From positions 62,001 through 126,000 of the forward strand of contig JAIKWD010000007.1 of the NCBI GenBank assembly GCA_024685175.1: DNA of 64,000 bases. Direction: 5' to 3'. The notes below the pieces were generated by a model, which saw only the letters and a list, made by a program, of their open reading frames with translations, was not told where the DNA came from and did not search any database. Positions 23,001 through 29,958 of the stretch are shown piece by piece; the first letter of the stretch is position 1, and each line of letters begins with the position of its first letter. This stretch comes from Bacteroidales bacterium. Lineage in GTDB: Bacteria > Bacteroidota > Bacteroidia > Bacteroidales > WCHB1-69. The position numbers and the translations under genes were made by a program.

Positions 23001-25252
23001 CCGCAAGCATCCAAGGCGACATAGCTACGAGTCACGATGGTTTGGCAAGTGGTGTGCAAAGCGATATCCGTAACGATCAAACTGTCGATATTACCACAAG
23101 GATCAATGATGGTACCAACTTCCGTACTAGCAGAGGTGGAGCCAGCTGAAACCATGAAATCGTTCACTGCGAAAGGAGCAGGAACTGCAGAAGAATCACA
23201 TCCACTCAAAGTATCAATCTTGTTGAAATGATCATCGAAAATACCAACATTCTCATTCCAAGTAATGACTGGATTGACGATGTCTTGAGAGAGGATGGTA
23301 TATGTACGAGTCATAGTATTGACACAACCCACATATGAAGTAGCGGTAATCTTTACCATGAAAGTATCAGTGTGACCGCAAATCATGGAAGCGTCAACAA
23401 CATAGTCCTCGGAAGTTACAGACAAAAGCTCGCCATTCTTGTACCATTGATAGGTAAGAACAGGCATTTCACCGTTATATTCAGGTTCGGTAGAAGTAAC
23501 GTTGCTTTCCATCGTGACTTCTGCACCAGGACAAACCACGAACTCGGTTTGAGCATCGGCGACAGTGAAGATAGGTGTCTGATAGAAGACAATCTTCACA
23601 GAGTCGTAACCCACGGAATAAGTTCCGGTGTAATCATCGTATGCATAGAGGTAGAACGTAATGTTGTTCTCAATGTTGGTAGGATTGAGTTCGGTGAGGT
23701 CAACCTGGAAGGTATCGCTGGTGATTTGCCAATTGTCATCATTGTGATTAGGCAAACCAAGTGCGTCCTCAACATACCATCTAATATGCTTGGAACATTC
23801 ATCCAAAGGATTCAAGTGAGCCGTCAAGATCAGCGGGCTGTTCTCTTCCAACGTCTCATTACAGAAATAGAGGACGTGGTCGTTCTCGAGAATCGGCGGG
23901 AAGAGGTCTCTTACGTTGACGTGGATTATAGCGACATCGCCACCGCAACCGATGGTGTCGTCATCCATGGCGTCATAATAATAGTTGACTTGTTTTACAT
24001 AGAATGTATAAACACCGGCAACGGTCGTCATGTTGTTCAAAGAGGTGAGCTTGGACATATCGTCGTACCAAGCGTTGTTGTTCTCGGACCACCAAATCTT
24101 GTGACCGATGATGCCAGGAGCGTCAAGGTCGACTTCCTCAACGAGGGCGAGCAGGTCGTCAGCGTTGAAATTCTCATTACGGCAAAGGTCGGTGTCTTGT
24201 GCAATGATGTCAGGGTTGATACGAGTGTAGAGTTGGAGAGTGTCGATTCTTTCGATGTTCCAATGATCACACTCATAGTCGCCGAAGAGCACATAGTACA
24301 GGCTTTCATCATAGAAAGCATAGAGGGTGGAACCAGAAGCAGTGACAGCGCCACGACCATACATGAAGGGCACATCATCGTCGCAAATGGATTTCTCGCT
24401 AGCCGTCGTTACAAGGTAAGCGATGGAATCCTGATAGAGGATGTCGCCGCAACAGCTCTGGTGACCACCGATGTAGCTTTCAGGATTCTGAGTACCATCA
24501 TCCGTGAAAGTATAATCAGTACCACCAAGACGTTCGCGAATACGCATTACTAAAGAATAGTTACCAACTTGCTTCCAATGGATACGAATCTGGGTCGTGG
24601 AACCTTCACTGGCAAGGAAGCGGAGATAGAAGTAGTCGAACTCATGAGAATACAACTGCTCAACATAGCTGGCAGCCGTATGGGTCTCATCGTAGAAAGG
24701 AGGATCCAGCGGGGTTGCAAAACTAGCGCCGGGGTAGTCGTTGTGACCATTATGCTGTCCACCAGCACAATATTCGCAGCTGAGGCCGGACACGCCGTCA
24801 CATCCGCAAATACCATCGCCGTCTTCCATGAGGCCGCCCAACCAGTTGATGCTTTCGCATTCACCAGCGATGTTGAGCTTATTGTACTTGGTGAAAATGG
24901 AAAAGTCTGCATACTCAGACAAATCACCATTCACCAATTGCCCGTCACGGTAGAGCAACCATTCAATGGACACCTTGTCACCACAGTTCGCCCCTTGCGG
25001 GAAATGCAGCGTATAAATATCTGTATTCCCTACGTAGGCTCTGTTGAGCACGTGGTTCAGGACTAAATCCATACCACCTGCTGTGTCTTGAGCAATCCCA
25101 GTACCGTCCAGATTGGCAATATGCGGGAAAGTCTCCGGTTGCATATTCTCAATCCAAAAACAGCACTGATTACTACTTTGCGCTTGAGCTGTGAAAAAGC
25201 TCATCATCGTAAGCAGGACGCTTAGAAAGCAAATTGATAATAGTTTTTTCAT
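14075..25252 (-). CDS. Giant T9SS-exported adhesin-like protein (3725 aa)
   Basis: The protein has a Sec signal peptide (MKKLLSICFLSVLLTMMSFF, then TAQAQ) and a C-terminal T9SS type A sorting domain from about residue 3645 (VSVYPNPATENVNV to GVYVLQIVNDEA and TSRKLVITK). It should therefore cross the outer membrane and stay on the surface or be released. Residues about 80-281 form a domain that reappears in related form at about 3440-3620. From about 450 to 1200 there are HYR/PKD-like beta-sandwich stretches. Residues about 1250-2105 hold ten modules of 75-90 aa, each with Cys near a TPxxxC-like start and Cys near the end; they resemble SprB repeats of the Flavobacterium gliding adhesin. Residues about 2700-3330 hold at least four Ig-like modules beginning VCEG or VCDQ. 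No enzyme motif is visible. SprB-like adhesion or motility is an inference from architecture. Very long antisense frames here are shadows. Confidence 0.93.
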   Translation of the reverse strand: MKKLLSICFLSVLLTMMSFFTAQAQSSNQCCFWIENMQPETFPHIANLDGTGIAQDTAGGMDLVLNHVLNRAYVGNTDIYTLHFPQGANCGDKVSIEWLLYRDGQLVNGDLSEYADFSIFTKYNKLNIAGECESINWLGGLMEDGDGICGCDGVSGLSCEYCAGGQHNGHNDYPGASFATPLDPPFYDETHTAASYVEQLYSHEFDYFYLRFLASEGSTTQIRIHWKQVGNYSLVMRIRERLGGTDYTFTDDGTQNPESYIGGHQSCCGDILYQDSIAYLVTTASEKSICDDDVPFMYGRGAVTASGSTLYAFYDESLYYVLFGDYECDHWNIERIDTLQLYTRINPDIIAQDTDLCRNENFNADDLLALVEEVDLDAPGIIGHKIWWSENNNAWYDDMSKLTSLNNMTTVAGVYTFYVKQVNYYYDAMDDDTIGCGGDVAIIHVNVRDLFPPILENDHVLYFCNETLEENSPLILTAHLNPLDECSKHIRWYVEDALGLPNHNDDNWQITSDTFQVDLTELNPTNIENNITFYLYAYDDYTGTYSVGYDSVKIVFYQTPIFTVADAQTEFVVCPGAEVTMESNVTSTEPEYNGEMPVLTYQWYKNGELLSVTSEDYVVDASMICGHTDTFMVKITATSYVGCVNTMTRTYTILSQDIVNPVITWNENVGIFDDHFNKIDTLSGCDSSAVPAPFAVNDFMVSAGSTSASTEVGTIIDPCGNIDSLIVTDIALHTTCQTIVTRSYVALDACGNRSNAIVHIFTIVNDYTPVIENVVSIDPVRPLHNDCKENAPSYATMRARFDTAITVAYVCPETTIDTVVFYLENTDVLAPDAEDIFADTDQVTIYAVVTDICGNQSAKSPVFTIHEPEPIYIAHGAITLDTLELCADQTTNMHFNDGYVINGGRPYEYAWSQISVVGQSIITPDSNNYLEAVVSPADQMINTSTHFVMTVTDVYGCVAADTSNAIHFYRLPDVTITDDPRNAGYPHADGDTVCPNYGNFYVIANGHSNLPDSIPGYQNLGYVWSGSAIDLNPYTSTNLFKLACENCDTSYTPIVTVTNKKNCSATATYTIHGYDGTAPVITAITEIEMPLVPGRECEIQVPNFVNNNLYFNPATVSDNCFKVSEMTFTQNVTPGIFVSRDTIVYVTIDAPCGPDAVHPILVKMPSNTVRITGITADPAAGCEPLNTTLTPTIINAVGTIDYDWSTGVHTETADVTATYANHTYTLTVTDDAGCSSSLTFEPTVYRVPVREDFDFVMTPNRYCTPTPGDGTEGIVVLNDSTAHLVGYSMTTDNYLPYRPLDYVYTDLLAGEYYFTLYTSDGCSATFKDTVTTDTTDSNAPFIAEILSHNYKCEPFYSGSVRVYPQIENYVYEIISDTHFTDGEIQTGLADVITPLMFNWLYQDTYRILVTTTHNCHFLTNEVVVLNQTDTPDVHVITMDPVTDCVTPNGVLYIQNTNPTYTYTVAGITKPGNNGTLIYSGLREGDYIIHMVSSGLCVFDQPFHMSSNTPGPAEPNVTTHPDNYCFGAGANGSITVPAADVVQGYTYTIVGEGTYVGTTGNAVIFDGLHGDTTYSLVITDIHHCATEYPYTIAAAPLNVTIAPTEVQGNNGNNCATPNNSIVIAAVPEFTYTVIDEAGDTVDAADYSALEDGTYIVRKMHSTFTCFHDTTLTLAVVPPVYVYEITVTPDEDCSTEGTGSIAIVNPSSNFTYFLINSLGERINTFTNLDAGVYEVHALHNTTMCDYVIDTNVRLNPYYPIVDTVVSTPNLMCVDTKNGTVLITLEAPVPAQALPATYYLQMGSETYHNNTGYFTQLNSGDYSFYIESALHCQSLAGTINVVDSAFIRPEFSVKPNHTCDSTLNQPGTGCITLEYPHDVNGVHGYQMIVLNPGVWRDTIRASHNYEICRLADHDYIITVVDTVTGCTFDTVINVPFIPVNITMDVVVTPNNNCEGTGNGTITVNAVSDNMDSRLEYAILTAASTDTIWHANGSTVISLSTDTYEVIVRDLEFNCIFDTLVNKMNEVELEEKPLTIDYTAVNNTACDPALYNGSITINSVTYADGSDVNYTAAITGDAWTGLNAGNYTITIKDNVTGCDTVFDVALSTDNNCAPTISISSTGYNNHGEYFFCYGDSLGFLHATATSTCDTDFSYNWSSVCAHANSNTADVHVYTDETFCCNYTVVATGLTTGCSNTSTVTVCIDTLPIIRFIATGPNIHLTSANPTENYTNCENYPFTFGIIDPGFDSIIWQNGYVDTNVATFDVAAYELEPGITSYCVWVEDHNGCHAGFTAANVITLPISETTKDTAVCETFHYVSQTGVVYNRSYVAGGENAFTVLDTFPAANSCDSIVTYNVTITPIISITAQPLNDTYCHGDNVSASYTILPSIADAAQHGYRIADAIPADNSSAWMTDQEFNLTDPVTRSMNGKYLYAFAVGGCNIDYAVIQRLFVDSLPTPTISGNPVFCAGALPTEHLSANIVWNNNANTGNFYWVVSDNASMNPNTAITTITADMDGKYIAVVAHNDCGDVVSNSLQLTVYNLVSPTLSLTDIAYCEGEVIPAAYYSVTHDEASGPYTTITYKLGDEVYNGRELTAADSGKFFTAVVTYSCGDVEVSNPIAISVYDTLRFVVSNVVDTICIGSDHTMYVDFYSENSQFSAQTSPTGKISCSYWFQSAHRLVLSLSPRSVGLTNVSLHISSSKGCGSKVLVYPIFVSQLPVISTPADVEVCDQEALTLTDPSYEANGNVHSTGWQISANGSNWTEFTNGSVMHRSQNGYKIRFYVEGACGFTYSQPATVTVHKLAHLSFSILDTVCLADGTSSFYVYKNEGNVITVTSSDESVVRVAVEDAATTYSNVVLTLVGAGNATLTLTSTASGDCGRLTTTLNVHVTDVPEVNNIPSTMVLCEGEHIDFTAPSYELNNGLLYSAGWRYKLASSSNWVNDNSIVTTNVTSIMNNMQVQYYVTNKCGTTYSNTATITVNDTAKLTTTSALEQEVCNVTAITPIALNTNKPLELSQNLLDHGLVLSGNVISGTFTASSEIYPVTYTGTVRTVDELCPNYNKALTISITVKEKPSVTLSLNRDTVCEGQQFDYTSSVDANGGTITTNNFMMKNVSASAYSVWTEGTPAAVANDRALLYRTVTNECGTTNSDVVELRVAGHVAINLTADMFRDTCESQPLSDFIKNIDNTPVVDLTNAGAAVITDTIWYLVEGSNKTEIDLDEPITDPAQITCVIVTKCFEDEATAVSLSFDKPAEITSTISTADFTVCEGTPFTAPAFTVDAHGGTMLDTTWYIDGEELDFTTPYSLAEYNGKEIKLVVTNACGSDEITTTCLIRPLPVPHMLKDTTVCDYNPFNLIVNNPTSTSTYAWYGSDDVTVGSGTNLSITPAYTDSVYTYYVVETDQYGCVSTTQINDSQDYMVEDLITVKVTTKPGFIFTDMDGNETHHIPSSINNETTAYKWKVDDHCWNDADTKVFVKFSIYHNGELIPEAEIGEYIQTSTYTDISTTLAWNNNDVVQYRSGDNTVDRTEASFYSQMVNHYPQANLGLTLYDYDWFYIHFLSSRFVTKTITKFLQTGDYDIHYELYSTDGSEINNYYYNGTEAKKIGGHNFTGETLLATDVFSIHVDDGPAYSENEAPEMPATHVGSDEPTVSVYPNPATENVNVRVEGMNGQTLIRITTLTGKTVAERSINIYNKYSEQNFNVSDLNPGVYVLQIVNDEAITSRKLVITK
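14393..14851 (-). other. C-terminal copy of the bookend domain in the giant protein
   Basis: Residues about 3468-3620 read KVFVKFSIYHNGEL, then YDYDWFYIHFLSS, GDYDIHYEL and IGGH. The same ordered set of short motifs occurs near the N-terminus of the protein (24410-25015), so this looks like a duplicated domain placed just before the sorting signal. The homology is judged by eye. Confidence 0.55.
18940..21500 (-). repeat. Ten SprB-like repeat modules inside the giant gene
   Basis: Successive modules start VMTPNRYC, ILSHNYKC, TMDPVTDC, TTHPDNYC, a divergent copy ending NNGNNC, VTPDEDC, STPNLMC, VKPNHTC, VTPNNNC and NNTAC. Each then has a glycine turn (NGTITV, NGSITI and similar), a segment like GLNAGNYTITIKD, and a second Cys. 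The repeats are divergent at the DNA level, so recent slippage is not suggested. Confidence 0.7.
24410..25015 (-). other. N-terminal copy of the bookend domain in the giant protein
   Basis: Residues about 80-281 contain KVSIEWLLYRDGQL, then HEFDYFYLRFLAS, GNYSLVMRI and IGGH, in the same order as the C-terminal copy at 14393-14851. A cysteine-rich insert (ICGCDGVSGLSCEYC, residues 148-162) is present only in this copy. Confidence 0.55.
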
Positions 25253-25607
25253 ACTTGTATTTTTTGATTGTTATTAATTATTTATTCTTTTTTCTCTTAT
25301 CAAATTGTCTTTTAGAATTATAGATTACAATACACTATACTAAACTTTCAACCTGCAAAAATACATTTTTTTTTTATTCTTATTCTTTCTATGTTTTTTT
25401 TTTATTTTTTTTTTCAATAAGACATCTAAAAACAACTGGCTGAAATGTTGACGTTTTTTTCTTGCCAATTATTATTGATTTATATATCAATTCTTTACAT
25501 GCTAAAAACTTTTAAAGTTATTAACAATTGAATAATAATAAAATTGTCGGATCCTTTATAATAAAGCCCGATATTTTAAAAAAATTAAATGGAAAATAGC
25601 TCTTTTT
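25253..25607. other. AT-rich intergenic region upstream of the giant gene
   Basis: This 355-base gap is very AT-rich with several long T-runs, and I see no gene in it. It contains the candidate promoter of the giant gene (25356-25363) and must also hold the 3' end of the OmpA-family transcript. No clear hairpin plus T-run was found near 25600, so that end is undefined. Confidence 0.7.
25356..25363 (-). promoter_or_regulatory. Candidate -7 box for the giant T9SS gene
   Basis: The minus strand reads TATTTTTG, a full match to TAnnTTTG, about 100 bases before the start codon. No TTG stands at the ideal -33 distance, so this is a partial match in AT-rich DNA. Confidence 0.45.
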
Positions 25608-27551
25608 TTAACGAACGATGCGGAATTCGGTCCTCCGATTGGAAGCTCTACCCTCCTCTGTGCTATTGTCAGCAACAGGTTGACGCTTACCATAGCCACG
25701 ATAGCTCAAACGCTCCGGCGCAATACGCTTGGATAACAAATAATCGTACACCGCCTTGGCCCGCTCCTGTGAAAGCCGATCGTTATACTCATCACTACCT
25801 TGATTGTCCGTGTGACCCCCTATCTCTATGCTCACATCGTTGTGAGACAAATAATCGACAAGACGATCCAACTCAATATAGGATTCCGGCTTTAGCTCAC
25901 TTTCATTAAAGTCGAAGAAGATATTCTTCAACACAACCACCGTACCCACATCTGCACGCTGCAACTGGATATCTTTGTGGTACGGGGATAACTCCGTGTA
26001 ACTCTTCTCAATTTGGAAATTCTCGGAATAGAAAGGGTACCCCTCGCTGGACACATTCAACAATACATTGCTGCCAGTCTGAATACACGCCAAATACTCT
26101 CCGCTTTCCGCATCCGATTCCGTGTGGGTCAAGACTTGCTTGGTGTCAAGATCCACCATCTCAATGGTGGCAATCAAGGGTCGGCCCGTAACCGCATCCG
26201 CTATGATACCTTTAATATAGGTAACCGGATTGGGACGGAGATTGTCATCCAATTCAAAACTATATAAGTCCAATCCTCCAAAACCACCATCTTTGTCCGA
26301 TGCCATATAAGCCACCGTACCGCTAGAGTTGATGAAGATGTTGATCTCATCGGCAGGAGTGTTGATCGGATAACCCAAGTTCTTGGGTTCGCTCCAAGTA
26401 CCATCGCTTTGCAACGTGGAATAGTAAAGATCATAACCACCCATTCCTATACGTCCTTTGGAAGCAAAGTATAAGGTGCGGCCATCACTATGAATAAATG
26501 GGGCTGCATCATCATCTGGCGTGTTGATAGCTGCACCCAAATTCTCCGGCGCCGTAAAAGCTCCTTCCGTGGTCATTGTGGTTTTCCAAATATCCATACC
26601 TCCAAAACCACCAGGCCGCGAGGAGACAAAATATATCGTGCGTCCATCAGCAGCCATGGATGGCTGACTCTCCCATGAAGTAGTGTTCACCGGCGCACCG
26701 AAGTTACGTGGACGCGACCACTTGGCCCCCATCTTCTTGGACCAATACAAGTCACAACTGCCTACACCGAAATCAGCATCGCACATAGTATATAATAAAT
26801 AGTTGCCATCAGGCGACACACACTGCGCACCCTCATTGTACCCACTCTTGATAGGTGAACCTATGGGCACCCTACTCCCCCACTCGCTTTTTTCATTTCG
26901 AGTGGATATGTATAAGTCTTCTTCATTAAGACAAAATGCACAAACCGTTCCCTTATCCTTGGGACGATTTACGGTGAAGATTAATTGAGCATCATCGGCT
27001 GTGAGGGATGCTAACGACTCGTCCCAATCGGAGTTGATGGCAGCACCCAAATTTACAGGACTGAACTTCACTGGATTCTTCATGGCCTCAATGCCAAAAC
27101 GACAATTGGCCATTCCCTTCTGCGCATCAGCGAGAACATCGGTATATTGCAAGCCCTTCTGCATGAAAATCTCATAGTTTGCCAAAGCCTGCTCATATTG
27201 GGCACATTTGACTCCTTCCCCTGCCGCAATAAAATACAACATCGGATCTGGATCCCCCAACAACTCTATGGCTTTGTTGTAACAACGAGCGGCGGAGTCG
27301 GAACGAAGGGTGAAATTATACAGATCTCCCATTAAAATATAGGTGTCCGGGTATGAAGGATCACGCTGTATGGCTTGCTTCAAATATGTCAGGGCCTTGT
27401 CAAATTCATGCTTGTTAATACACTGCTCGGCCTTACTACATAAAGAAAGTGCTTTGGAATTTTTTTGTGCTGAGGCAGGAACGATGGAAATCACGACAAA
27501 TGTCATGAATAATATTATATATACTATATTAAAATTACTTACCTTTTTCAT
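25608..27551 (-). CDS. PorE-like OmpA-family protein (TPR, beta-propeller, CRD, OmpA)
   Basis: This 647-aa exported protein has a signal peptide ending near ASAQ (residue 29). TPR-like helices span about 30-155. WD40/PD40-type propeller blades span about 170-440, with repeated motifs such as YNEGAQCVSPDGNYLLY and QPSMAADGRTIYFVSSRPGG. A carboxypeptidase-regulatory-like fold spans about 455-530. The OmpA peptidoglycan-binding domain spans about 540-647 (IEIGGHTDNQGSDEYNDRLS). That four-domain order is the one described for PorE, a T9SS component of Porphyromonas gingivalis. Unlike a lipoprotein it has no lipobox cysteine, so it may be a paralogue rather than PorE itself. It lies between mazG (16-base gap) and the giant T9SS substrate, which suggests a partner role (inference). 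Confidence 0.88.
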   Translation of the reverse strand: MKKVSNFNIVYIILFMTFVVISIVPASAQKNSKALSLCSKAEQCINKHEFDKALTYLKQAIQRDPSYPDTYILMGDLYNFTLRSDSAARCYNKAIELLGDPDPMLYFIAAGEGVKCAQYEQALANYEIFMQKGLQYTDVLADAQKGMANCRFGIEAMKNPVKFSPVNLGAAINSDWDESLASLTADDAQLIFTVNRPKDKGTVCAFCLNEEDLYISTRNEKSEWGSRVPIGSPIKSGYNEGAQCVSPDGNYLLYTMCDADFGVGSCDLYWSKKMGAKWSRPRNFGAPVNTTSWESQPSMAADGRTIYFVSSRPGGFGGMDIWKTTMTTEGAFTAPENLGAAINTPDDDAAPFIHSDGRTLYFASKGRIGMGGYDLYYSTLQSDGTWSEPKNLGYPINTPADEINIFINSSGTVAYMASDKDGGFGGLDLYSFELDDNLRPNPVTYIKGIIADAVTGRPLIATIEMVDLDTKQVLTHTESDAESGEYLACIQTGSNVLLNVSSEGYPFYSENFQIEKSYTELSPYHKDIQLQRADVGTVVVLKNIFFDFNESELKPESYIELDRLVDYLSHNDVSIEIGGHTDNQGSDEYNDRLSQERAKAVYDYLLSKRIAPERLSYRGYGKRQPVADNSTEEGRASNRRTEFRIVR

Positions 27552-27566
27552 CGTACCTCGATTCTA

Positions 27567-28334
27567 TTACTCCAAAGTTTTGGCCTCCTGCCAATACGAC
27601 TCCATCTCCTCTAAAGTCATATCGACCAACTTGCGACCATTCTCTTTAGCTTTATCTTCTATGTATTGAAACCTGCGGATAAACTTTCGATTGGATTTCT
27701 CCAACGCATCATCCGGATTAACTTTCACAAAACGGGCATAATTAATCAGAGCAAAAAGGACATCCCCCAATTCATCCTCAACTTCATCAGACTGATTGTC
27801 AACCTCTTGCTTAAGTTCAACCATCTCTTCTTGTACCTTGTCCCAAACCTCGGCTTCATTGTGCCAGTCAAAACCGACACCATTGGCCTTCTCTTGAATG
27901 CGGTACGCCTTGATCATAGCTGGAGCACTCTTGGGCACTCCACCCAGCACCGATCGGTTGCCCTCTTTTTGCAATTTGATTTTCTCCCAATTCTCATGAA
28001 CTTGCTGCGCATCTTGGGCTTGGGTCTCACCGTAAATATGGGGATGCCGGCGTATCAACTTCTCACACAACTGGTTGAGGACTTGAGTGATATCAAACTT
28101 TTTCTCTTCGGATGCAATTTTAGAATAGAAAACTATATGTAACATCAAGTCTCCCAACTCCTTGCACATATCGTTGTAATCCTTGTCAATGATTGCTTCA
28201 GAGAGTTCGAAGGTCTCCTCAATTGTCAAGCAGCGCAAAGTTTCATAGGTCTGGACGCTATCCCACGGACACTTTTCGCGCAACTCGTCCATGATATCCA
28301 ACAATCTCTGAAAGGCAACTAATCTAGGATCCAT
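27567..28334 (-). CDS. mazG: Nucleoside triphosphate pyrophosphohydrolase MazG
   Basis: MazG (255 aa) hydrolyses (d)NTPs to monophosphates and pyrophosphate and helps remove aberrant nucleotides. The first MazG domain contains CPWDSVQTYETLRCLTIEET with EExxE metal-binding glutamates and KELGDLMLHIVFYSKI; the second contains KVQEEMVELKQEV and VEDELGDVLFALINYAR. I use the ATG at 28334 (MDPRLVAFQRL), which fits family length. The frame is open to 28394, but that would overlap proS and add an atypical Cys-rich leader. It forms an operon with proS upstream. Confidence 0.93.
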   Translation of the reverse strand: MDPRLVAFQRLLDIMDELREKCPWDSVQTYETLRCLTIEETFELSEAIIDKDYNDMCKELGDLMLHIVFYSKIASEEKKFDITQVLNQLCEKLIRRHPHIYGETQAQDAQQVHENWEKIKLQKEGNRSVLGGVPKSAPAMIKAYRIQEKANGVGFDWHNEAEVWDKVQEEMVELKQEVDNQSDEVEDELGDVLFALINYARFVKVNPDDALEKSNRKFIRRFQYIEDKAKENGRKLVDMTLEEMESYWQEAKTLE

Positions 28335-28377
28335 TCTAGGGTGAAAAAATATACAATTAAACGTTTTTTGGCAACAA

Positions 28378-29853
28378 TTAGTATGCTCTGGCAAACAAAA
28401 CTCTCTGCTTGGAAGGCTTACCGGTCAAGATGCACTTGCCCTCTTCCAACGGATTGTTGAACGGTATACAACGGATCGTAGCCTTGGTAAGCTCCTTGAT
28501 CTTGTCTTCCGTCTCCGGAGTACCATCCCAATGTGCATAAATAAAACCAGGATGGTTGTCCAAAAGATCGACGAACTCTTCCCATGTATCAGCCTTGCGG
28601 GTGTTGTCCTCCCTGAATTTCAGCGCTTTATTAAACAAGTTAGCCTGAATTTCTTTGAGTAATTTTTGCACATGTTCTATGACATTGTCAAAAGGAACAT
28701 TCTCCTTTTCAAGGGTATCGCGACGGGCGATTTCTACAACGTTCTCTTCAAAATCTCTCGGTCCCATGGCAATTCTGACGGGAACACCCTTGAGTTCATA
28801 CTCGTTGAATTTCCAGCCGGAACGCTTGGTGTCATCGTTGTCAAACTTAACGGAAATGTTGAGTTCCTTGAATTTCTCAATAAGAGGTTGCAGTTTGTCC
28901 GCAATCGCCTGACGCTGCTCTTCGCTCTTATAGATAGGAACCATAACTACTTGAATAGGAGCAAGATTTGGAGGAAGAACCAAACCATTGTCATCGGAAT
29001 GTGTCATAATGAGCGCCCCGATCAAACGAGTGGACACGCCCCATGAAGTAGCCCAAACATAGTCGAGTTGATTCTTCTCGTTGAGGAACTTGACATCGAA
29101 AGCCTTGGCAAAATTCTGGCCCAAGAAATGTGAAGTGCCAGCTTGCAAAGCACGACCGTCCTGCATCAACGCTTCAATACAATAGGTATCGAGAGCACCA
29201 CCAAAACGTTCATTAGGTGATTTCACACCTTTGACAACAGGAATGGCCATGAAGTTCTCAACAAAATCAGCATAGACATGCAACATTCTTTCGGTTTCTT
29301 CAATTGCCTCTTGTTTGGTGGCGTGCGCGGTGTGACCCTCTTGCCACAAAAATTCCGCTGTACGAAGGAACAAACGCGTACGCATCTCCCAACGAACCAC
29401 GTTAGCCCACTGATTGCACAAAATAGGCAGATCACGGTATGATTGAATCCAACTCTTATAAGTATCCCAAATGATGGTTTCTGAAGTAGGACGTACGATC
29501 AACTCTTCTTCCAATTTTGCGTCAGGGTCAACTACAACGCCGGAGCCATCTTCAGCATTCTTAAGACGATAATGCGTAACTACGGCACACTCTTTGGCGA
29601 AACCTTCAACATGGCTGGCCTCACGACTGAAAAACGACTTGGGAATGAAAATCGGAAAATATGCATTCACATGACCGGTGTCTTTGAACATCTTATCCAA
29701 CGTGGATTGCACTTTCTCCCAAATTGCATATCCGTAGGGTTTGATGACCATACAGCCTCTAACTGACGAATTCTCAGCAAGATCTGCTTTCTTCACAATA
29801 TCGTTGTACCATTGGGAATAATTCTCTTGTCTTGTAGTCAAACTTTTAGCCAT
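28378..29853 (-). CDS. proS: Prolyl-tRNA synthetase (short, eukaryote/archaea-like type)
   Basis: This class II aminoacyl-tRNA synthetase charges tRNA-Pro. It is 491 aa long and lacks the INS editing insertion of the long bacterial form. Class II motifs are visible: [19 protein letters not shown], the motif-2 segment [26 protein letters not shown], and motif 3 around [23 protein letters not shown]. The C-terminus has the short-type zinc-like domain ending [18 protein letters not shown]. It is the first gene of a proS-mazG-ompA-family unit with a TAnnTTTG box 70 bases upstream. Confidence 0.96.
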   Translation of the reverse strand: MAKSLTTRQENYSQWYNDIVKKADLAENSSVRGCMVIKPYGYAIWEKVQSTLDKMFKDTGHVNAYFPIFIPKSFFSREASHVEGFAKECAVVTHYRLKNAEDGSGVVVDPDAKLEEELIVRPTSETIIWDTYKSWIQSYRDLPILCNQWANVVRWEMRTRLFLRTAEFLWQEGHTAHATKQEAIEETERMLHVYADFVENFMAIPVVKGVKSPNERFGGALDTYCIEALMQDGRALQAGTSHFLGQNFAKAFDVKFLNEKNQLDYVWATSWGVSTRLIGALIMTHSDDNGLVLPPNLAPIQVVMVPIYKSEEQRQAIADKLQPLIEKFKELNISVKFDNDDTKRSGWKFNEYELKGVPVRIAMGPRDFEENVVEIARRDTLEKENVPFDNVIEHVQKLLKEIQANLFNKALKFREDNTRKADTWEEFVDLLDNHPGFIYAHWDGTPETEDKIKELTKATIRCIPFNNPLEEGKCILTGKPSKQRVLFARAY

Positions 29854-29882
29854 TATTTTTATTTATTAAATTAACTTTTTAG

Positions 29883-29890
29883 TATTTTTG
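29883..29890 (+). promoter_or_regulatory. Candidate -7 box for the envelope cluster (plus strand)
   Basis: The sequence tatttttg matches TAnnTTTG and lies 69 bases before the start of the low-complexity lipoprotein gene. No good -33 TTG is present. Confidence 0.5.
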
Positions 29891-29922
29891 CGGTCAATAG
29901 TTTCTGTAATCAAAAAGGATTG

Positions 29923-29930
29923 CAAAAATA
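29923..29930 (-). promoter_or_regulatory. Candidate -7 box for proS (minus strand)
   Basis: The minus strand reads TATTTTTG, about 70 bases before the proS start. It faces the plus-strand box at 29883, so the two predicted transcripts would overlap at their 5' ends by about 20 bases. Confidence 0.5.
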
Positions 29931-29946
29931 CGAAAAATAAAGCCAT

Positions 29947-29953
29947 AAGGAGG
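29947..29953 (+). promoter_or_regulatory. Strong Shine-Dalgarno of the low-complexity lipoprotein
   Basis: AAGGAGG lies 5 bases before the ATG at 29959. Most genes in this window have no recognisable Shine-Dalgarno, as is usual in Bacteroidetes, so this one stands out and fixes the start. Confidence 0.7.
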
Positions 29954-29958
29954 TTATT

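Noticed and set aside
25550..25600. Small hairpin near the end of the OmpA-family gene as its terminator
   Set aside because: The best stem is about 5 bp and not followed by a clear T-run on the minus strand.
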